Counted from the stretch's first letter, positions 46,006-56,463 are shown. The stretch: DNA of 64,000 nt from CAVQBP01 sp963848195 (GCA_963848195.1 CAWKCY010000011.1:155989-219988); one strand, 5' to 3'. Notes: generated from the sequence alone by a model not told the origin. Translations and numbers: made by a program.

Positions 46006-48432
46006 ATGTTAAAGAATTATTTCAAGGTAGCTTTAAGAAATTTAAAGAGAGATAAGATTTATTCCTTCATTAATATTTCCGGTTTAGCTATTGGCATTGC
46101 GTGTTGTCTTTTAATACTCCTTTATATTCAGAATGAATTAAGCTACGACAGCTTTCACAAAAATTCAAAACGTATTTTCAGGATAAATACCGATATAAAA
46201 TTCGGAGGTACGGAGCTCGCTATACCTGTTTGTTCGGACATGATGGGGCCCTTACTAAAACAGGATTATCCACAGGTAGAAGAGTATACACGAATATATA
46301 ATTTTGGCGGAAAGAAACTTGTAAAAAAGGAAAATAATTATAACACTGAAGAAAGGATTGCTTATGTAGATTCAACCTTCTTCAAAGTATTTACATTCCC
46401 GGCTGCCGCAGGAAAAACCGATAGAGTACTGAATGAGCCTAATACTGTTATAATAAACAAATCAACTGCCGAAAAATATTTCGGGGGAGTTGATGCAGTT
46501 GGTAAATTTATTGAAACAGATGATAACGGCAGAACATTGTACAAAGTTACCGCAGTTATTGAGGATATGCCCGAAAATTCACACTTCAAATTTGATTTTC
46601 TTTTCCCGATGAAAAATCTAAATTATGATTGGGGTAATTTCGTTTCTTCAAATTTTCATACATACCTGCTGTTAAAGGAAGGAGTTAATTATAAAGAATT
46701 TGAGAAGAATTTTGAGGAATATGATGATAAATATGTTTTTCCTTATGCCAAGCAGCATATACAGGTAAACAGCAAAGAAGAGTTTGAAAAAGCCGGGAAT
46801 AAAATCCAGTCTTCACTTATTCCATTAACAGATATTCATTTATATTCCAAACGCATACAGGAAATGAGTCCTACCGGGAATATTCAATATGTTTACATTT
46901 TTTCAGCCGTTGCATTGTTCATACTATTTATTGCATGCATAAATTTTATGAACCTTACAACTGCACGATCGGCTAACCGTTCAAGAGAAGTGGGAATTCG
47001 TAAAGTTTTGGGCACTGAGAGGAAAAACCTTGTTGCACAGTTTCTTACTGAATCCACTTTAACCTCTTTAATTGCAGTTATATTGGCAGTTATAATAGTT
47101 TATAATATTTTGCCATTCTTTAACAATATCTCTGGAAAAGAACTTAAGGTAAATAATCTTTTTTCAACTCAAATTTTATTATTCCTTCTTTTCCTTCCTT
47201 TTATAATAGGAGTATTAGCAGGAAGCTACCCTTCATTTTTTCTTTCCCGTTTCAATCCGGTTGAAATTATTAAAGGAAAATTATCTAAAGGCAGTAAAAG
47301 CGGAACTCTTAGAAGCGTGCTGGTTGTGTTTCAGTTTTCTACTTCCATTATTCTGATAACTGGAACGATCATCATATATAATCAGCTTAATTATATACAA
47401 AACAAAAATCTAGGTTATCAAAAAGACCAGATTTTAATTATAAAAGATGTATACACCCTTGGAAACAATATAAATGCTTTTAAAAATGAGATGCTGAAAA
47501 TCAACGGTGTTTTCTCAGGAACTATATCAGGATTTCTTCCTATTCCATCTGCAAGAAACTACAGTGCATTTTATAATAAAGCTGCGAATGTTTCCGGAAG
47601 CGGATTTACAATGCAAAGATGGATAATTGATTATGATTATATGAAGACTTTAGGGATAAATTTAATTAAAGGAAGGAATTTTTCTGAGCGATTCGGCTCC
47701 GATTCATTATCAGTTATTCTTAATGAAACAGCAGTTAAGCAGATCGGCTATCAAAATCCTATCGATGAAAAATTATATACATGGATTGGAGGAGGAAGAC
47801 TGGTTACCTACAACATAATCGGTGAAGTAAGGGATTTCAATTTTGAATCACTTCACCAGAATATTGGTCCTTTATGTTTTGTATTCGGCAGGAACAATGA
47901 TCTTGCTTCTTTTAAAGTAAATGCTGCCCGGATTCCAAACATTTTAGATGAAGCAAGAATTATCTGGAAAGGGATGACATCGGGGATGCCGTTCAACTAT
48001 CAATTTATGGATGATTCCTTTAACGAAGTATATAAAGCCGAACGGCAGGTAGGGATAATAGCTGTTTCATTTTCAACCCTTGCGATTATTATAGCATGCC
48101 TCGGATTATTCGGACTTGCTACTTTCCTTGCAGAACAGCGAACAAAAGAAATCGGTGTTAGGAAAGTTCTCGGGGCTTCGGTTCCATCAATCCTTTTAAT
48201 GCTTTCTAAAGAATTTATTAAATGGATTATTATAGCCAACATAATTGCCTGGCCTATTACTTATTTTATTATGAATAAATGGCTTCAGGAGTTTGCATAT
48301 AGAATAGATATCAGCTGGTGGCTTTTTATAATTGCCGGATGTTTAGCTCTTATTATTGCACTGTTAACTGTAAGTTTTCAGGCAATAAAAGCTGCAACGT
48401 CAAATCCAATTAAGTCATTAAGGTACGAATAA
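46006..48432 (+). CDS. FtsX/MacB-type ABC permease 2
   Basis: This 808-residue paralogue has the same double layout: MLKNYFKVALRNLKRDKIYS, FtsX segment FMNLTTARSANRSREVGIRK, and the second copy GLFGLATFLAEQRTKEIGVR, ending SNPIKSLRYE. The ATG at 46006 is chosen because GGGAGG lies directly before it; the frame extends four codons upstream through that ribosome site. It probably forms homodimers or mixed dimers with the neighbouring permeases. The substrate cannot be inferred from the sequence. Confidence 0.93.
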   Translation: MLKNYFKVALRNLKRDKIYSFINISGLAIGIACCLLILLYIQNELSYDSFHKNSKRIFRINTDIKFGGTELAIPVCSDMMGPLLKQDYPQVEEYTRIYNFGGKKLVKKENNYNTEERIAYVDSTFFKVFTFPAAAGKTDRVLNEPNTVIINKSTAEKYFGGVDAVGKFIETDDNGRTLYKVTAVIEDMPENSHFKFDFLFPMKNLNYDWGNFVSSNFHTYLLLKEGVNYKEFEKNFEEYDDKYVFPYAKQHIQVNSKEEFEKAGNKIQSSLIPLTDIHLYSKRIQEMSPTGNIQYVYIFSAVALFILFIACINFMNLTTARSANRSREVGIRKVLGTERKNLVAQFLTESTLTSLIAVILAVIIVYNILPFFNNISGKELKVNNLFSTQILLFLLFLPFIIGVLAGSYPSFFLSRFNPVEIIKGKLSKGSKSGTLRSVLVVFQFSTSIILITGTIIIYNQLNYIQNKNLGYQKDQILIIKDVYTLGNNINAFKNEMLKINGVFSGTISGFLPIPSARNYSAFYNKAANVSGSGFTMQRWIIDYDYMKTLGINLIKGRNFSERFGSDSLSVILNETAVKQIGYQNPIDEKLYTWIGGGRLVTYNIIGEVRDFNFESLHQNIGPLCFVFGRNNDLASFKVNAARIPNILDEARIIWKGMTSGMPFNYQFMDDSFNEVYKAERQVGIIAVSFSTLAIIIACLGLFGLATFLAEQRTKEIGVRKVLGASVPSILLMLSKEFIKWIIIANIIAWPITYFIMNKWLQEFAYRIDISWWLFIIAGCLALIIALLTVSFQAIKAATSNPIKSLRYE

Positions 48433-48518
48433 TTCATAAAGCGCAGAGCGAATAGAGCAAAGCACAAAGGACTGAGCGCGTAGGGTAAGAGGGAAAAATT
48501 ATTGGGAAGGAGTAAATT

Positions 48519-50945
48519 GTGTTAAAAAATTATTTAAAAACTGCTTTTAGAAATTTAAGAAAATATAAAACTTATACTTTCATAAATATTGCCGGATTAG
48601 CCTTTGGTATTACATGTTGCATTGCTATTATTCTTTTCGTTCGCGATGAGCTGAGTTATGATCTGTACAATAAAAATGCTGATCAGATTTTCAAACCCAC
48701 TGTATTTGGAACCATAAACGGACATGATATCAGATCAGCACTAAGCCCTGCCCCAATGGGACCCGCTATATATCATGATTTTCCCGGGGTATTAGCCTAT
48801 GCAAGGCTCCACTATGAAGGCGCACCGGTTATCAGATATAAAGATAAAACATTTAGCGAAGAAAGATTTTATTTTGGTGATTCAACTTTATTTGATGTTT
48901 TTACACTTCCCTTTCTAGCCGGAAACCCTAAGACCGCACTCACCCAGCCAAATACTGTGGTGATTACCGAATCAGCAGCTCATAAATATTTCGGTAATAA
49001 AGATCCTCTGGGAAAGATTATAAATATGGACAGGAGAAATGATTATATAGTCACGGGAGTTATCAAAGATATTCCGGAAAATTCTCATTTTCATCCTGAT
49101 TTTATTGCTTCACTCACTACAGTACAGGATAGCAGGAATCCCAACTGGCTGAGCAATAATTACTATACATATTTTCTTTTAAGAAAAGGAACTGATCCGG
49201 CGGGATTTGAGAGAAAACTTAATGAAGCATTTCGCACACATGCAGGACCTCAATTAAAATCTATAACTGGTGTTTCTATGGACCAGTTTTTATCTGCAGG
49301 GAATAAATATGGATATGCATTGTATCCCCTAACCTCAATTCATCTTTATTCTCATCTTGATTATGAGATAGAACCAAACAGCAGCATCTCTTATGTGTAT
49401 ATATTTTCTGCAATTGCAATAGCTATTTTGCTGATTGCCTGTATTAACTTCATAAATCTTTCAACTGCGAGATCGGAAAAACGTGCAAAAGAAGTTGGAG
49501 TAAGGAAAACTCTGGGTTCTCTGCGTTCCCATCTTATCGGCCAGTTTATGGCAGAATCGATATTAATGAGCGGAATAGCGGTTACAATTGCAATCGGGAT
49601 TGCAGAACTTCTGCTTCCCATGTTTAATGATATTGCAAATAAAAATATGAGTCTTAATTTTATTAAAAATCCAATATCTATTGCTGCACTCTTCTGCCTG
49701 ACAATCATTGTTGGAATAATTGCCGGAAGTTACCCGGCTCTTTATTTATCATCTTTCCGGCCAATAGATGTTCTCAAATCGGATACGAAAAAGAGAGGAA
49801 GTAAATCATTTACAAGAAATATACTGGTCATTTTTCAATTCACAATTTCGATAATACTTTTCATAGGTACTTTCGTTATATATTCCCAGTTACAATATGT
49901 CCAGACCAGGGATCTCGGATTTGATAAAGAGGAATTAGCTGTAATCAACAGAACAGATGATCTTGGAGGAAGGGTATATTCTTTTATAAATGAACTGAAA
50001 GCAAATAAAGATATCCTTAGTGTCACTAATTCGAATGGTATACCGGGTAACCGGAGCGGAGATTCCGGATACTGGCTTGAAGGAAGAAATGCAGACAGAC
50101 TCGAAGACCTTCAGAAAATGTATTCTGATTATGACTTCCTTAAAACATATAAACTACATATGGCGGAAGGAAGATTTTTTTCAAAAGAACATCCTTCAGA
50201 TACTTCTGCTGTTGTTATAAATCAGGCATCTGAAAAAGCACTTGGTTCAGAGAACCTGGTAGGGAAAAATCTGGTACTGCCGGGAGAGAAAAAGACTGAC
50301 GAAAAGAGATTCAAAATTATAGGAATCGTTAAGAATTTCAATTATCAATCTCTGCATGACCCTATCCACCCTCTTGTTATTCACCTGATTCCGGAGAAAG
50401 GCTTTGTGGGCCAGTTTGTCACAGTGCGTTTAGCTCATGGAAATCATTTAAATACTATTTCTTTTATCCAGAATACATGGAAGAAATATGCAGGGGATCA
50501 AAGTTTTAGTTTCAACTTCCTTGATCAAAATTTACAGAATCTTTATGCATCAGATAAAAGAACAAGTAAGATTGCGGGCATATTTTCAATAATTGCTATT
50601 TTTATCGCATGTTTAGGTCTGCTGGGTCTCGCTGCTTTTGTAACAGAAAGAAGGACAAAAGAAATCGGGGTAAGAAAAGTATTAGGTGCTTCCTCTTCCG
50701 CATTAATCATCCTGCTATTAAAGGATTTTGGGAAATGGATTTTGATTGCAAATTTTATAGCATGGCCTATAGCATACTATATAATGGTAAAGTGGCTGCA
50801 AAACTTCGCTTATAAAATGGAAATAGGTATAGGTATTTTCCTGTTATCGGGTTTTCTGGCCTTTTTAATTGCAATGCTGACCGTAAGTATACATGCAATT
50901 AAAGCGGCAACTTCGAATCCAATAGAATCTTTGCGGTATGAATAA
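48519..50945 (+). CDS. FtsX/MacB-type ABC permease 3
   Basis: The 808-residue paralogue starts at GTG with a GGGAAGGAG ribosome site. It opens MLKNYLKTAFRNLRKYKTYT and contains FINLSTARSEKRAKEVGVRK and GLLGLAAFVTERRTKEIGVR, ending SNPIESLRYE. Its first periplasmic domain is most like that of permease 1 (TLPFLAGNPKTAL in both forms), which suggests sequential duplication. Its spacer contains the degenerate GCGCAGAGCGAATAG-like repeat seen between all members of this array. Confidence 0.93.
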   Translation: MLKNYLKTAFRNLRKYKTYTFINIAGLAFGITCCIAIILFVRDELSYDLYNKNADQIFKPTVFGTINGHDIRSALSPAPMGPAIYHDFPGVLAYARLHYEGAPVIRYKDKTFSEERFYFGDSTLFDVFTLPFLAGNPKTALTQPNTVVITESAAHKYFGNKDPLGKIINMDRRNDYIVTGVIKDIPENSHFHPDFIASLTTVQDSRNPNWLSNNYYTYFLLRKGTDPAGFERKLNEAFRTHAGPQLKSITGVSMDQFLSAGNKYGYALYPLTSIHLYSHLDYEIEPNSSISYVYIFSAIAIAILLIACINFINLSTARSEKRAKEVGVRKTLGSLRSHLIGQFMAESILMSGIAVTIAIGIAELLLPMFNDIANKNMSLNFIKNPISIAALFCLTIIVGIIAGSYPALYLSSFRPIDVLKSDTKKRGSKSFTRNILVIFQFTISIILFIGTFVIYSQLQYVQTRDLGFDKEELAVINRTDDLGGRVYSFINELKANKDILSVTNSNGIPGNRSGDSGYWLEGRNADRLEDLQKMYSDYDFLKTYKLHMAEGRFFSKEHPSDTSAVVINQASEKALGSENLVGKNLVLPGEKKTDEKRFKIIGIVKNFNYQSLHDPIHPLVIHLIPEKGFVGQFVTVRLAHGNHLNTISFIQNTWKKYAGDQSFSFNFLDQNLQNLYASDKRTSKIAGIFSIIAIFIACLGLLGLAAFVTERRTKEIGVRKVLGASSSALIILLLKDFGKWILIANFIAWPIAYYIMVKWLQNFAYKMEIGIGIFLLSGFLAFLIAMLTVSIHAIKAATSNPIESLRYE

Positions 50946-51023
50946 ATAACGAAGAGCAAAGCGCTGAGAGCATGGCGTTGAAGGCAGTTCGGGTATGTTA
51001 AAATAAATTCGAGGGGTTTTAAT

Positions 51024-53414
51024 ATGTTAAAGAATTATTTCAAAATTGCTTTAAGAAATATCTTAAATAATAAAATATATTCTTCAATAAATATTAGCGG
51101 ATTAGCAGTTGGTTTGGCTGCTTTTATCCTCATATCTCTATGGGTTAAAGATGAATTAAGTTTTGATACTTTTCATAAAAACTCAGATTCAATTTATAGA
51201 GTAATAATGGAAACCAAATCACTGCTTGCTCCCGAGAGTCCGGCACCATTAGGCCCTAAGATAAAAGAGGAAATACCGGAAATATTAAAATATGCAAGAG
51301 TAGTAAAGGCACCCACCCTGGTTTTCCAGTACAAACAAAAATCTTTTTCAGAGAATGAGGGTATAATTGCAGATTCTTCCATATTCAGCATGTTTACATT
51401 CCCCTTTATAAAAGGAGATGCAAGAAAAGCTTTAATAGATCCTTCAAGCATAGTAATTTCAGAATCAATGGCACATAAATATTTCGGGGATGAGAACCCG
51501 GTTGACAAATTTTTGACTGTTAGAGGGGGCCAGCTTTATAAGGTGACAGGTTTAATAGCCGACATTCCGCATAATTCAACTCTTCAATTTGATTTTATAA
51601 TCCCCATTTCCATACTTAAAGTTATAGGATTTAACATGGATTTGTGGGGCGATTTCACATTTGCAACATATTTACAGCTTTCTCCAAATACTAATACATT
51701 AGAAATAACAAAGAAAATAAATGCTGTATATAATCGGAATATACAACACTCCGCAAACATAAATTTTTCACTTCAACATTTAAAGCAGATTCATTTTTCT
51801 TCCGGGCTTCAGTATGATACCGCTGTAGTGGGTGATATAAAATATGTTTACATATTTTCTTTCGCTGCTTTCTTTATTCTTTTTATAGCCAGCATGAATT
51901 TTATAAATATTACAACAGCCCGTTCAACATTAAGGTTTAAAGAAATAGGTGTACGAAAATCAATCGGGGCAAACAGGTTCCAGTTGATGATTCAGCTTTT
52001 TGTAGAATCTTTCCTTATAGTTATATTGTCCTTTATCATTTCAATAACGCTAGTTGAGGCTGCACTACCGGCTTTCAATCAGATTTCAGGTAAGTTCCTC
52101 ACAATAAATTTTTTCGATTACAAAATCATTTTAGGTTTGATTTCAATTGTTATATTGACAGCATTAATGGCTGAAACTTATCCCGCTATTTTTCTTTCGG
52201 CTTTAAATCCTGCAAAAGGGTTTAAGGGAGATCCTATCTTCAACAATAAAGGACATTTATTAAGGAAGGTTTTAATCGTTATACAATTTTCATTATCGAT
52301 AGGATTAATTATAGCTACATCAATCATTTATCAGCAAATTTCATATATGAAAAACACAACTCCGGGTTTTAATGATGAGGGATTAATCTATCTTCCTGTG
52401 AGGGGTAATTTAGTCAAAGATTTTCATCCTTTTAAAGAAGCATTACTTCAATACCCTGATATCATCTCAATTGCTTATAAAGACTTTTTACCAACTATTG
52501 AAGGACATGCAGTTATGTCTACCCAGCAAGAAACTTCACCATCGCTTGATTGGGAAGGCAGAGATAAAAAGGAGGTAAAACTCGAGTTTAATACAGTAGA
52601 CTATGATTATTTTAAGACAATGGGAATGAAGATAATTGAAGGGAGAAACTTTTCAAAAGATTTTGAAAGCGATGAAAATGAAGCATTCATTTTAAATGAA
52701 GAAGCTGTAAATCAAATGCAGATGAAAAACCCAATTGGTAAATGGATCAAAATGAATGATCTAAAAGGGAAAATTATCGGTATTGTTAAAAATGCACACT
52801 TCGGATCATTGCAATATAAAATTTCACCGCAAATATTTTTTCTTTTAACGAAACAAAAATTTGCAGAGTTAAGTGAAGCCGGAATTGTATTTATCAAGAT
52901 AAAAGAGAATAGAATAACAAACACACTTGCGAATATTAAGCGGCAATGGGAAAATGTATATCCCGGAAACTCATTTGAATTTCACTTTCTTGATGAAACG
53001 ATAGATAATCTTTATAGAGCAGAAATTAAAATCAATACAATCTTCAACTATTTTACTCTTTTTGCGATATTTATTTCCTGTCTTGGATTATTTGGTTTGT
53101 CTTCATTTATAATTGAACAAAGGAAAAAAGAAATCGGAATTCGTAAAGTGCTTGGAGCATCAATATCCGGTATAATATTTATGCTTACAAAAAGTTATAC
53201 AAAATGGATACTTATAGCTAATCTTATTGCGTGGCCTGCTGCATATTATGCAATGAGCAGATGGCTGCAAAACTATGCATACCATATAAGCATAAACTGG
53301 TGGGGATTTGCTTTTGCCGGCGGAACAGCCTTGTTCATTTCATTAATAACAGTTAGTATTCAGGCAATAAAAGCTGCCGCTTCAAATCCTGTTAAATCTT
53401 TAAGGAATGAATAA
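51024..53414 (+). CDS. FtsX/MacB-type ABC permease 4
   Basis: The 796-residue paralogue starts MLKNYFKIALRNILNNKIYS. It has FtsX segments FINITTARSTLRFKEIGVRK and GLFGLSSFIIEQRKKEIGIR and ends SNPVKSLRNE. It is more diverged than permeases 1-3, notably in the second periplasmic domain and in AETYPAIFLSALNPAKGF, where the others read AGSYPA. The frame is intact. It is followed by the frameshifted fifth member only 18 bp downstream, so the two are surely co-transcribed. Confidence 0.93.
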   Translation: MLKNYFKIALRNILNNKIYSSINISGLAVGLAAFILISLWVKDELSFDTFHKNSDSIYRVIMETKSLLAPESPAPLGPKIKEEIPEILKYARVVKAPTLVFQYKQKSFSENEGIIADSSIFSMFTFPFIKGDARKALIDPSSIVISESMAHKYFGDENPVDKFLTVRGGQLYKVTGLIADIPHNSTLQFDFIIPISILKVIGFNMDLWGDFTFATYLQLSPNTNTLEITKKINAVYNRNIQHSANINFSLQHLKQIHFSSGLQYDTAVVGDIKYVYIFSFAAFFILFIASMNFINITTARSTLRFKEIGVRKSIGANRFQLMIQLFVESFLIVILSFIISITLVEAALPAFNQISGKFLTINFFDYKIILGLISIVILTALMAETYPAIFLSALNPAKGFKGDPIFNNKGHLLRKVLIVIQFSLSIGLIIATSIIYQQISYMKNTTPGFNDEGLIYLPVRGNLVKDFHPFKEALLQYPDIISIAYKDFLPTIEGHAVMSTQQETSPSLDWEGRDKKEVKLEFNTVDYDYFKTMGMKIIEGRNFSKDFESDENEAFILNEEAVNQMQMKNPIGKWIKMNDLKGKIIGIVKNAHFGSLQYKISPQIFFLLTKQKFAELSEAGIVFIKIKENRITNTLANIKRQWENVYPGNSFEFHFLDETIDNLYRAEIKINTIFNYFTLFAIFISCLGLFGLSSFIIEQRKKEIGIRKVLGASISGIIFMLTKSYTKWILIANLIAWPAAYYAMSRWLQNYAYHISINWWGFAFAGGTALFISLITVSIQAIKAAASNPVKSLRNE

Positions 53415-53432
53415 AAATGGAGAAAAGTAATA

Positions 53433-54836
53433 ATGCTGAAACATAATCTACTTATTATCTATAGAAACATTAAAAGGCATAAGAATGCTTTCCTGATAAA
53501 CCTGGTTGGCCTTTCAACAGGGCTTGCCTGTTTTTTATTTATTTATTTATGGGTTAATAATGAATTGAATTTCGACCGGTTCCATGAAAAGAATACCTGG
53601 CTTTACCAGGTAATGGCAAATCATAATAATGCCGATAGAATTGTTACAATGGAAAATACCCCGGATCTTCTTGCAGAAACAATTGCAAAAGAACTGCCGG
53701 AAATCGAATATGCAACTTCCGAAATATCTTCCAAATTATTAGGAAAGTTTGTTGTTTCTATCAAAGACAAATTTATAAAAGCTGACGGGCAGTTCGCCGG
53801 CAAAGATTATTTTAATATCTTTTCTTATAAGCTTATTGAGGGGAATAAAAACCAGGTCCTTCAGGATAAAAATTCAATTGTTATTTCTAAACAGCTTGCC
53901 GAAAAGTTATTTAGTACTACTAAAAACATTATAGGTAAGACAATTGATTGGGGGTTATTAAACATTAATGAAAAAGCTGTCGTATCAGGTGTTTTTGAAG
54001 ATACTCCCCCGAATTCTTCTGCTCAATTCGAATTTGTATTGTCTTTTGAAGCATGGAAAGATTTTAGTGCAAAGATGAACAGACCTATAAGCTGGGATAA
54101 TCATGCTCCGTCTACTTATTTTACCTTAAAAGAAGGAAGCAGCATTGAACAGCTTAATAAAAAAATCGCTGGTTTTATTAAAGCAAAATATGATAATTCA
54201 AGAGTCACTTTATTTACGAGAAAATATTCGGATGGCTACCTGTACGGAAAATATGAAAACGGCAGGCTTGTAGGAGGCAGAATAGAATATGTAAGAATAT
54301 TTTCTATCATGGCAATTTTTATACTTTTAATTGCCTGCATCAATTTCATGAACTTATCTACTGCAAAAGCAGGGAGCAGACTTAAGGAAATAGGTATTAA
54401 AAAAGCTGTCGGAGCTGATCGAAAAAGTCTGATCTTTCAATTTATGGTAGAATCTACTTTTATGGCTTTTCTATCTTTGTTAATCGCTGTTGTCCTGGTT
54501 GAACTTTTTTTACCGCAGTTCAATGAAATTACCGGCAAGCATATCGCTATCATCTTTAATTCAAATTTTATTCTACTTTTTTCCGCTATTGTTTTAATTA
54601 CTGGACTTTTATCGGGAAGCTACCCGGCTTTATACCTTTCTCGTTTTAATCCTGTAAAAATATTGAAAAGTAAAACCAATAGTTCAAATACTGAGCTATT
54701 TGCGAGAAGAGGATTAGTAATTTTTCAATTCACACTTTCAATTATTCTAATTATATCGGTTATTGTAATAAATAAACAGATTCAATTTATACAAACTAAA
54801 AACCCCGGTTATGAAAGAGAACGTAATCTATTTTGA
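53433..54836 (+). CDS. FtsX/MacB-type ABC permease 5, N-terminal part (frameshifted)
   Basis: The first 467 residues of a fifth permease start MLKHNLLIIYRNIKRHKNAF. They contain the first periplasmic domain and the first FtsX segment (FMNLSTAKAGSRLKEIGIKK), then stop in the helix before the second periplasmic domain (NPGYERERNLF). The next frame continues without a gap of homology, so the gene is broken by a net two-base loss (or one-base gain) near 54816-54822. Paralogues 1-4 run through this point. The N-terminal half alone lacks the second membrane bundle and is unlikely to work. Confidence 0.88.
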   Translation: MLKHNLLIIYRNIKRHKNAFLINLVGLSTGLACFLFIYLWVNNELNFDRFHEKNTWLYQVMANHNNADRIVTMENTPDLLAETIAKELPEIEYATSEISSKLLGKFVVSIKDKFIKADGQFAGKDYFNIFSYKLIEGNKNQVLQDKNSIVISKQLAEKLFSTTKNIIGKTIDWGLLNINEKAVVSGVFEDTPPNSSAQFEFVLSFEAWKDFSAKMNRPISWDNHAPSTYFTLKEGSSIEQLNKKIAGFIKAKYDNSRVTLFTRKYSDGYLYGKYENGRLVGGRIEYVRIFSIMAIFILLIACINFMNLSTAKAGSRLKEIGIKKAVGADRKSLIFQFMVESTFMAFLSLLIAVVLVELFLPQFNEITGKHIAIIFNSNFILLFSAIVLITGLLSGSYPALYLSRFNPVKILKSKTNSSNTELFARRGLVIFQFTLSIILIISVIVINKQIQFIQTKNPGYERERNLF

Positions 54837-55809
54837 TAAGGAAGGGAAAGCCGCTGCTCACCAGGAAAGCTTTCTCACTGAATTGAAGAAAATTCCGGGC
54901 GTTATTAATTGTTCGGCTATCGGCACTACTATAATAGGAAGTCAGAGCTCTACCGGAGGTGTCAGCTGGGAAGGGAAAAATCCAAATGATGTTACCTATT
55001 TCGAAGAGGTGTGCGTTGACTACAATATGCTTGAAACTCTTGGAATTAAAATGAAAGAAGGACGAACTTTTTCGAGAAGCTTCGGAGCAGAAAACTCAAA
55101 GATAATCTTTAATGAAGCAGCCATTAAAGTTATGGGATTAAAAAATCCTATCGGGAAAAATGTAAGGCATTACACCGGTACAAAAGAAATTATTGGTATG
55201 GTAAAAGATTTTAATTTTGAATCTCTGCATGAAATTGTCAAACCTTTATTGTTTAGAATTTTCCCGGAATATACTACAAAATTCATGGTTAAAATTCAGT
55301 CCGGAAAAGAAAAAGAAACTATTTATAATCTTCAGGAATTCTACAAAGATTATAACCCGGGGTATACCTTTGACTTTAAATTTCTGGATAAAGATTACCA
55401 GGCTCAATATGCTGCCGAGAAGAGGGTTGAGATATTATCAAAATGCTTTGCAGGACTTGCCATAATCATTTCGAGCCTTGGTTTGTTTGGATTGGCTGCA
55501 TTTTCCGCGGAGCAGAGAACAAAGGAAATTGGCGTTAGAAAAGTGTTGGGAGCCGATACAAAGGGAATAGTTTTTCTTCTTTCAAAAGATTTTCTGTATC
55601 TCATTCTTATTTCATTTGTTATAGGGACCCCTATTGCATGGTTAATTACAAGAAACTGGCTGCGGGAATTTGCTTATAGAATCGATATCAACCTGTGGAT
55701 ATTCATACTTGCTGGTTCTATCACATTAGCTATAGCTTTGCTAACCGTAAGCTTCCAAGCAATAAAAGCGGCAACGGCAAACCCGGTTGAGAGTTTGAAG
55801 TATGAATAA
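54811..55809 (+). CDS. FtsX/MacB-type ABC permease 5, C-terminal part (frameshifted)
   Basis: This frame overlaps the N-terminal part by 26 bases and encodes the second periplasmic domain and second FtsX segment (GLFGLAAFSAEQRTKEIGVR), ending in VESLKYE like its paralogues. The apparent ATG at 54811 is only an internal Met. The pair 53433-55809 is one ancestral gene. It is either a true disabling mutation, a recoding site or a sequence error in the AG-rich GAAAGAGAAC stretch. Confidence 0.88.
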   Translation: MKENVIYFDKEGKAAAHQESFLTELKKIPGVINCSAIGTTIIGSQSSTGGVSWEGKNPNDVTYFEEVCVDYNMLETLGIKMKEGRTFSRSFGAENSKIIFNEAAIKVMGLKNPIGKNVRHYTGTKEIIGMVKDFNFESLHEIVKPLLFRIFPEYTTKFMVKIQSGKEKETIYNLQEFYKDYNPGYTFDFKFLDKDYQAQYAAEKRVEILSKCFAGLAIIISSLGLFGLAAFSAEQRTKEIGVRKVLGADTKGIVFLLSKDFLYLILISFVIGTPIAWLITRNWLREFAYRIDINLWIFILAGSITLAIALLTVSFQAIKAATANPVESLKYE

Positions 55810-55847
55810 AAAACAAATAGACGCCTTTTAAACGGAAATTCTAAAAC

Positions 55848-55956
55848 AATCATTTGTCGATGATTTTACTTATTCATTTGATGTACCTGGAAAAATGGAT
55901 ATGAAGTTGGGAAACAATTTGCACTATGAAGGAAAGGAAACAAGAATTATAATTTA
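55848..55956 (+). other. Short open fragment after the permease array
   Basis: An open stretch without a start encodes SFVDDFTYSFDVPGKMDMKL and then GNNLHYEGKETRIII. It reads like the C-terminal end of a protein, but I do not recognise it. It may be a gene remnant, or chance. Confidence 0.25.
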
Positions 55957-56463
55957 GGGATTAAACAGGAAATAATAATTAAATCCCAATACAATACCGG
56001 TCATAGCTCCCGAAAATAAACCAAAAATAGCACCAAATATTGTTGCCTGAGACTGGCTAAATGTAGGTGTTCCGCCCATTCCGCCACCTTCAGGATGATA
56101 TATCCAGCCAGTGGCACCTATTACTCCTCCAGCTACAATACCAATAAGAAAACCAGGTACAGCTCCTTTAAAATGATCATTATAACTCGCCTGTTTTATT
56201 TGAGAAATCGGTATTGGGGGACTATAGTTTGAAAGCATCATATCATTGAAAAACATAGTATCATTTCTAATTTCTGCACCATTATAAACAAAAATCGAGC
56301 TGTCATTAGTAAAAGTAATTTTCAATTCATCTTTATCTTGGGCGGACTTATTAAATTCTTTGTAAATATCTTCCTTAGAATAGTATTTTGATACTTCATA
56401 TGTGTGAGAACAACCCAAAATGAACAAAAACAATATTGTTAAGGATGCATAGAGTTTTCTCAT
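55954..56463 (-). CDS. Hypothetical lipoprotein with glycine-rich membrane segments
   Basis: This 169-residue protein has a lipoprotein signal (FILGC, Cys18), a polar domain with a short predicted beta sheet and two glycine-rich hydrophobic stretches (GFLIGIVAGGVIGATGWIY and IFGAIFGLFSGAMTGIVLGF). Such glycine-zipper patterns insert into or pack against membranes. No family name can be given. It is convergent to the permease array and is the left-most gene of the minus-strand accessory region. Confidence 0.65.
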   Translation of the reverse strand: MRKLYASLTILFLFILGCSHTYEVSKYYSKEDIYKEFNKSAQDKDELKITFTNDSSIFVYNGAEIRNDTMFFNDMMLSNYSPPIPISQIKQASYNDHFKGAVPGFLIGIVAGGVIGATGWIYHPEGGGMGGTPTFSQSQATIFGAIFGLFSGAMTGIVLGFNYYFLFNP

